Position numbers and translations under genes: made by a program. This document shows, piece by piece, positions 6,922-11,017 of a DNA stretch of 11,017 nt (position 1 is its first letter; each line of letters starts with the position of its first letter). The DNA is taken from the NCBI GenBank assembly GCA_021621525.1, contig JAJVUU010000057.1:1-11017 (forward strand). The letters are read 5' to 3'. The notes under the pieces were generated by a model. That model saw nothing but the letters and a program-made list of their open reading frames with translations. It was not told the DNA's origin and did not search any database. The DNA is from Caryophanales bacterium. Lineage in GTDB: Bacteria; Bacillota_I; Bacilli_A; RFN20; CAG-288.

Positions 6922-7351
6922 TTCTGTTCTCTCCTTTCACACTCTCTTTTCCCGTCTTGAAATACATACCCACATTTCCAACGACGAAGGAAACAAAAAG
7001 CAAGATGGCAGTGACAGTTACCTTCGGATTGATGAGTTTCAAAGCCTCGGAAGTGATTCCGTTATAGAAGACACCGCTGAAGTACATATAGACATAGCGG
7101 ACAAACAGAAGAAAGGCAAACAGCTCTCCGACCCAAAGAAGGAATCCGGCATACTTGCTGGTCTTGGTAAAGACAAGAAGTCCAAAATACAAAACAATCG
7201 CAAGAAGGACTGGAACAAGAACGATGAGATTCTTGTATTCCTCCAGATTGCCTCCAAACGTAAGATACAAGATTGTTCCCAGTACAAGGAGTACGATGGA
7301 AGATAACGATACATAAAATCCCGGAGTCTTATAAAAGGTTTTGTTGATCAT
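6914..7351 (-). CDS. Small four-helix membrane protein of the GH3 operon
   Basis: The 145-residue product has four strongly hydrophobic stretches (about residues 12-33, 42-61, 67-92 and 110-131) joined by short loops, a basic N-terminus (MINKTFYKTPGFY) and a hydrophilic basic tail (KTGKESVKGENRNA). I recognise no enzymatic motif or named family. Start choice is firm: AGGAAGG lies eight bases upstream, inside the end of the lipoprotein gene, and the gap to that gene is three bases. The stop overlaps the GH3 start by 8 bases. This tight coupling suggests the protein acts with the GH3 enzyme, perhaps helping to insert or hold it in the membrane or pairing with its terminal helices. That role is inferred from position only. 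Confidence 0.85.
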   Translation of the reverse strand: MINKTFYKTPGFYVSLSSIVLLVLGTILYLTFGGNLEEYKNLIVLVPVLLAIVLYFGLLVFTKTSKYAGFLLWVGELFAFLLFVRYVYMYFSGVFYNGITSEALKLINPKVTVTAILLFVSFVVGNVGMYFKTGKESVKGENRNA

Positions 7352-7354
7352 AAT

Positions 7355-10066
7355 TTAAGCCTTCCTGAATGTGACGTGGATATCATAAGTTCCGATTGCC
7401 TTGAATTTGAACTGGAACGGATTCGTGGACTCCTCACCGATGGTAAAGGAATAGTTTCCCGACTTCAAGGATGCAGCTTCGATAGAGACAGTATCCTTGG
7501 TCTCATTTCCAGGTCCAGAGACAATCACACTGCATTCCTCTTTTCCGGTATAAAGAATCGTATAGTCTGCGACATAGCTTCCGTTACTAGGAGCAAAACG
7601 GAGATAGGAATAAATATCCTTGCCACTGCTTGTCTTGTTCTTCACGACATTGCAGATGACATGATTATCGGACGTGGCTTTGGTTTCGCCAAGCTTTGTA
7701 TTGGAATCCGTAAAGCAGTACCATTTGTTCCTGTTTGCAAGAACCGCATCGTTCTTTCCGGTTGTCAGATCATAGAAGACCTCTTCCTTCTGGCTGTTTA
7801 TGACAGTGACCTGACAGGTTCCCTGATAGTTGGATAGTGTCACAGTGATCACAGAAGTACCTTCCTTCAAGGCCGTGACCTTACCAGTCTGATCGACAGA
7901 GCAGACATCCTCGGCGGAAGAAGAATAGGTAGCAGTCCCCTCAACCCCTTCCGGTGTCTCGAAAGTCAGGTTGAATTCTTTTTCTCCGGCAAGATCCAGT
8001 TCCTTCGAAGTCGAAGAAAGCGAAAGTGTCTTTGTCGAGGAATCGACGACGGTGACCTCACAAGAACCTCTATAGTTCTGGATTGTTGCCGTAATGGTAG
8101 TCTTACCGACAGAAAGTGCAGTGACTTTGCCGTTGTCGACACTACAGACCTTTTCGTTTGAGGAAGCCCAGACTACAGCACTGTCATCCAATCCGGAAGG
8201 CAAAGTATAGGTGAGTGTAAATTGTTTATTACCGTTCAGATCAAGCTCCTTGGCTGACTCTGAAAGAGGAAGTACCTGTTCTCTTGTATCCTTTACCGTA
8301 ACTGCGCAGACAGCCTGATAGGAGTCGATGCTTGCCGTGATGTTGCAGGTTCCGACCTTATGGGCAACGATCTTACCCTCACTGACCGTGGCAACGCTCT
8401 CGTCGTCGCTTGTCCAAGTGATGGTCTTTCCTTCTTCCACACCTTCCGGAAGGAAAGCCTGAAGCGTGATGGTAGAGGTACTCTTCTTGGCAAGATCCAG
8501 AACGACCTGGCTATGATCCAAGGTGATATTGGAAGAATTGACGACGGTGACCTTGCAGGAAGAGGAAGCATAACCATCGACCGTTGCCGTAATCTTAGTG
8601 ACACCGGGAGCAAGAATGGTGACCTTGCCGTTTTCGACTTTGGCAACATCTTCATCGGAAGAAACCCAGTTGACAGAAGAAACCGGACTATTGTCAGACA
8701 AGCTGGCAGTCAACGTAAATTGACGCGCATCTTCTTTGGAAAGATCGATTTTCTTTCTCTTCTCGGAAAGTTTCACATGTTTGATTTCGGAAACCTTCTC
8801 AAAGACCGGAATCAAGTAGAAATCGCCGGTGCATTTGAACTTCAGCTGGGAGACAGCATCGCCGGTCACCGGATCGACGGAAGTGAAATCCTCTTCGACA
8901 AGGTTGAACCCAGGATTCAGATCCTTGTCCTTTCCGCCATTGAAAGCAATCTTGGCCGAGGATTCGGAATAGAGATAGAACTTCTCCTTATACTTGATAT
9001 TGCCCTCATCGTCTGGCTGATAACGGAGATAGAAGAAATTGTTTCCGCTGAGTTCACCGTTTTCCTTTCCGACATGGGTGATATGGAAACGAATCATACC
9101 ATTGTCCATATAAGGTTCACCTTCCGTCGTGACCGTTTCCTCGTTTTCCTTCAAGGCATACCAAGTCATAGGATTGCTGGCAGCATCTGCTTTCTTTCCC
9201 ATCGGAAGAAGGGAAGTCTTCTCCTCGCCACTCTTGACCATGACGACAGATACGGCATCGACATTGTCAGAGGAGGACTTCAAATGGATTTTTGTCATAC
9301 CGACCTTCAGGCCTTTGACCTTGCCATCGACGACAGAAGCGATGGAAGCATCCTCGCTTTCCCAAACGGCATCCGCAGAAGGTGTTCCGGTAACCTCAAG
9401 CGTGGTTTCCTTTCCGATGGCGACAATGGAAGTTTTGGCCAAGGAGAAATAATTGGCGCGGACAGACACCTTGCAGGTTGCACTCAGTTCACCGTTTGTA
9501 ACGGTGATGATGGTATCACCGGCCTTAAGGCCTGTGACAAGTCCCTGACCATCGACCGTAGCAACACTCGGATCAGAGGAAGACCAAGTCAAAGCCTCGC
9601 TTGACCCTTTCACCGTAGCAACAAGCTGAAGCTTGTTTGTCTCGGAAAGGGAAATCGTGGCTTCCGTCTTATCAAGAGTCAATGTCGCATCCTTGACGAT
9701 GACCTTCAGTTCCTTGGTCTGAAGGACTCTGGTCGAGCCTTTCTTTCTTGCACTGGCAGTGATTGTCGTCTCACCGACGGAAACGGCAGTGACCAGACCG
9801 CTTTTTACCGTAGCAATATTCTTATCCGCACTCTGCCAAGTGATGAGATAGATGGAATCATCCTCTGTCGTAGCCGTAATCTGCTTTGTGGCATTCAAAG
9901 CCAAGGTGATTTCCGTCTCGGAAAGAGTAAGACCGATGTCTTTTCCGGAAACGGATTCCTTGACCGATGTGCTTGTCTTATCCCCTCTGCACGAAGACAG
10001 AACAGCCGAAGAAGCAATCAGCGGAATAGCCAAAAAAAGCATTGCAAAAAAACGTCTTTTTTTCAT
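7355..10066 (-). CDS. Big2-repeat surface lipoprotein with two copies of an unrecognised module
   Basis: The 903-residue product starts MKKRRFFAML, with a hydrophobic core and lipobox LSSC (Cys26), so it is an exported lipoprotein. An upstream in-frame ATG at 10099 would add 11 residues before the signal and is less likely; the chosen start has GGGGGT five bases upstream, an unusual but usable ribosome site. Seven Big2 (bacterial Ig-like group 2) domains are visible at ~43-126, 127-204, 205-278, 430-509, 513-593, 597-675 and 678-757, each with a W/Y-x-S-S-x-D/E-x-V-A/C-x-V core and a G-x-T-x-I-T strand. Between the third and fourth, and again at the C-terminus, lies a related ~140-residue module (~285-424 and ~760-903). 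Domains 6 and 7 carry extra cysteines (KVCSV/GSCEV and DVCSV/GTCQV). It probably projects from the surface and binds a glycan or the partner enzymes; binding is inferred. Confidence 0.88.
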   Translation of the reverse strand: MKKRRFFAMLFLAIPLIASSAVLSSCRGDKTSTSVKESVSGKDIGLTLSETEITLALNATKQITATTEDDSIYLITWQSADKNIATVKSGLVTAVSVGETTITASARKKGSTRVLQTKELKVIVKDATLTLDKTEATISLSETNKLQLVATVKGSSEALTWSSSDPSVATVDGQGLVTGLKAGDTIITVTNGELSATCKVSVRANYFSLAKTSIVAIGKETTLEVTGTPSADAVWESEDASIASVVDGKVKGLKVGMTKIHLKSSSDNVDAVSVVMVKSGEEKTSLLPMGKKADAASNPMTWYALKENEETVTTEGEPYMDNGMIRFHITHVGKENGELSGNNFFYLRYQPDDEGNIKYKEKFYLYSESSAKIAFNGGKDKDLNPGFNLVEEDFTSVDPVTGDAVSQLKFKCTGDFYLIPVFEKVSEIKHVKLSEKRKKIDLSKEDARQFTLTASLSDNSPVSSVNWVSSDEDVAKVENGKVTILAPGVTKITATVDGYASSSCKVTVVNSSNITLDHSQVVLDLAKKSTSTITLQAFLPEGVEEGKTITWTSDDESVATVSEGKIVAHKVGTCNITASIDSYQAVCAVTVKDTREQVLPLSESAKELDLNGNKQFTLTYTLPSGLDDSAVVWASSNEKVCSVDNGKVTALSVGKTTITATIQNYRGSCEVTVVDSSTKTLSLSSTSKELDLAGEKEFNLTFETPEGVEGTATYSSSAEDVCSVDQTGKVTALKEGTSVITVTLSNYQGTCQVTVINSQKEEVFYDLTTGKNDAVLANRNKWYCFTDSNTKLGETKATSDNHVICNVVKNKTSSGKDIYSYLRFAPSNGSYVADYTILYTGKEECSVIVSGPGNETKDTVSIEAASLKSGNYSFTIGEESTNPFQFKFKAIGTYDIHVTFRKA

Positions 10067-10120
10067 TTTGTACCCCCATAAGAAGAGCCCCTCTTGCATG
10101 AAAGCCCTTTTATCACTCTC

Positions 10121-10207
10121 ATATTGTACAAAATGTCCAATAGCGAAAGAATTGCAAATTCATACAATATAACTTGCAAAAGCCTTTACGACTAGAAACA
10201 TTGCAAT
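10121..10207 (-). promoter_or_regulatory. Likely upstream control region of the operon with repeated TTGCAA palindromes
   Basis: The leader ahead of the Big2 lipoprotein gene is AT-rich and holds the palindrome TTGCAA at 10152-10157, 10174-10179 and 10201-10206. An inverted repeat ATATTGTA (10121-10128) / TACAATAT (10163-10170) encloses the first copy. On the minus strand TACAAT (10128-10123) could be a -10 box, but no good -35 box stands 16-18 bases before it. A promoter for the whole operon must lie about here; the exact site and any regulator are not decided. Confidence 0.35.
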
Positions 10208-10232
10208 GAAACCTCTGCTTTTTTGAGAAGTA

Positions 10233-10255
10233 GGAAATCCATCAATTTTTATCGA
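10233..10255 (+). repeat. Copy 2 of a shared 23-base sequence, next to the broken transposase
   Basis: This copy matches 567-589 at 21 of 23 positions in the same orientation. It lies about 20 bases before the point where transposase coding similarity resumes, so it may be the left end of an insertion sequence with its middle deleted. No matching inverted end was found between 10813 and 11017. Confidence 0.5.
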
Positions 10256-10262
10256 ATTTTGA

Positions 10263-10813
10263 TGTACCCTGAAGAAAGACCTCTTCCTCTATTCCTTCCG
10301 GGAAGGCTGGACGGCTTCGAAGGAGGAAAGCGACTATTTGAAGCGCCATGTGGACGGCTTCGATAAGGATGACTTCAGGAAAAAGAGTGCGGCCTTCGGT
10401 ACGATCGTCCTCGAATCGAACCGCGACCTGGATCTCAAAACCGCCTATGACTGCCATGACTCGAGATGGCTTATCGAGCTTGTCTTCCGCTACTATAAGA
10501 ATTCACTCGACCTGGATCAGACCAGGGAACAGAACAACAGTTCCGTGATAGGAAGCGAGTTCATCAACTTCGTCTCAACCCTCATTACGATGAGACTCGT
10601 CAACCGCTTCTCGAAGACGGAAAAGCTCGACGGAGAGCCGTTCGGGGATATCCTTGACGACCTGAACTCCGTCCAGAAAATAAAGGTGAAGGATGAATGG
10701 GAATATGCGAAGATGAATCCCCGGATGGAGATATCCTGGATGTTCTGCAGATCAAGAGCAAGCCCGTAGCAGTGACGAAGAAGCGCGGCAGGCCTAAAAA
10801 GCAGGATGTATAG
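10263..10813 (+). pseudogene. IS4-superfamily (IS1634-like) transposase, 5'-deleted and frameshifted
   Basis: The plus strand encodes the C-terminal third of a DDE transposase. It opens right after a TGA with LKKDLFLYSFREGWTASKEE, continues through SNRDLDLKTAYDCHDSRW and LIELVFRYYKNSLDLDQTRE, and runs to SSVIGSEFINFVSTLITMRL. RWLI-E-LVFRYY-K is the R(3)E(6)K part of the IS4 signature and carries the last catalytic Glu; the preceding Tyr of Y(2)R(3)E(6)K is His here (H-DS-R). Near 10718 the frame shifts: the first frame ends at 10769, while the correct tail (GDILDVLQIKSKPVAV, then KKRGRPKKQDV) continues in another frame to the TAG at 10811-10813. The N-terminal part with the first two catalytic Asp residues is missing, so it cannot be active on its own. 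Confidence 0.8.
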
Positions 10814-10860
10814 TTCTATTTTCTATAAAGGTTTTATTTGAAACATGGCTGATTGTGGCA

Positions 10861-10974
10861 TCAATTAAGATTTTTCCCATTGGGGCCGGCATCTAATATC
10901 AGTTCTTTGCGCAATCGGATCATCTTTTTCAAAAACGTCTTATGCAAATCGGAAAGAATTTCGTATGCTGAATT
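10861..10974 (-). pseudogene. Possible decayed gene end of unknown family
   Basis: The minus strand reads NSAYEILSDLHKTFLKKMIR, then LRKELILDAGPNGKNLN and a TGA. The charged, helical pattern looks protein-like. A different frame upstream (SSDFFVSGRVIEI up to the window edge) may be the preceding part, which would need one frameshift near 10975. I cannot name the family, and the piece is short enough to be chance. Confidence 0.25.
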
Positions 10975-11017
10975 TCAATCACCCTGCCTGAAACGAAAAA
11001 ATCACTTGACACCGGAA

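Noticed and set aside
8360..9604. 414-codon plus-strand open frame opposite the Big2 lipoprotein gene
   Set aside because: The minus strand carries the regular Big2 repeats; the plus frame has low-complexity Asp/Ile/Arg-rich sequence typical of the complement of such repeats.
10067..10099. Upstream start for the Big2 lipoprotein adding MQEGLFLWGYK
   Set aside because: It would push the basic signal start and lipobox too far from the N-terminus; MKKRRFFAML gives a standard lipoprotein signal.
11004..11017. TTGACA at the right edge on the plus strand
   Set aside because: The window ends before any -10 box could be seen.

Overview
The window looks like part of a chromosome of a Gram-positive, gut-type Firmicute, most likely near Erysipelotrichia. 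This is inferred from the style of the lipoprotein signals, the good AGGAGG-type ribosome sites, the swapped-domain GH3 enzyme with membrane anchors, and the flavour of the transposase remnant. No rRNA or core marker is present, so the taxon call is weak.

The centre (about 2067-10066) is one four-gene operon on the minus strand. Read in the direction of transcription it encodes: (1) a 903-residue lipoprotein with seven Big2 Ig-like domains and two copies of an unrecognised ~140-residue module (7355-10066); (2) a 145-residue protein with four membrane helices (6914-7351); (3) a 1004-residue GH3 glycosidase with its two catalytic domains in swapped order and a membrane segment at each end (3907-6921); (4) a 568-residue right-handed beta-helix lipoprotein resembling polysaccharide lyases or glycosidases (2159-3865). 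The first three genes are 3 nt apart or overlap by 8 nt, so they are probably translationally coupled. A hairpin resembling an intrinsic terminator sits between genes 3 and 4, and a second terminator closes the operon. All four products are predicted to be exported or membrane-bound. They look like a cell-surface set for binding and cutting a glycan outside the cell, with no transporter or regulator inside the window.

The flanks are genetic debris. On the left (1-2060) are a doubtful small ORF, iteron-like direct repeats, a decayed helix-turn-helix gene, a 5'-truncated ATP-binding (AlbA_2/RecG-C-like) protein gene, a winged-helix remnant of a related gene, and a 58-codon fragment on the plus strand. 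On the right (10233-10974) is a 5'-deleted and frameshifted IS4-superfamily transposase (IS1634-like), preceded by a short sequence that also occurs on the left flank at 567-589, and then a possible decayed gene end on the minus strand. The glycan operon is therefore bracketed by mobile-element and broken-gene remains, as expected of an accessory island.

No CRISPR array, tRNA, rRNA or riboswitch was recognised. The most interesting material is the duplicated module in the Big2 lipoprotein and the doubly anchored, domain-swapped GH3 enzyme encoded with a small partner membrane protein.
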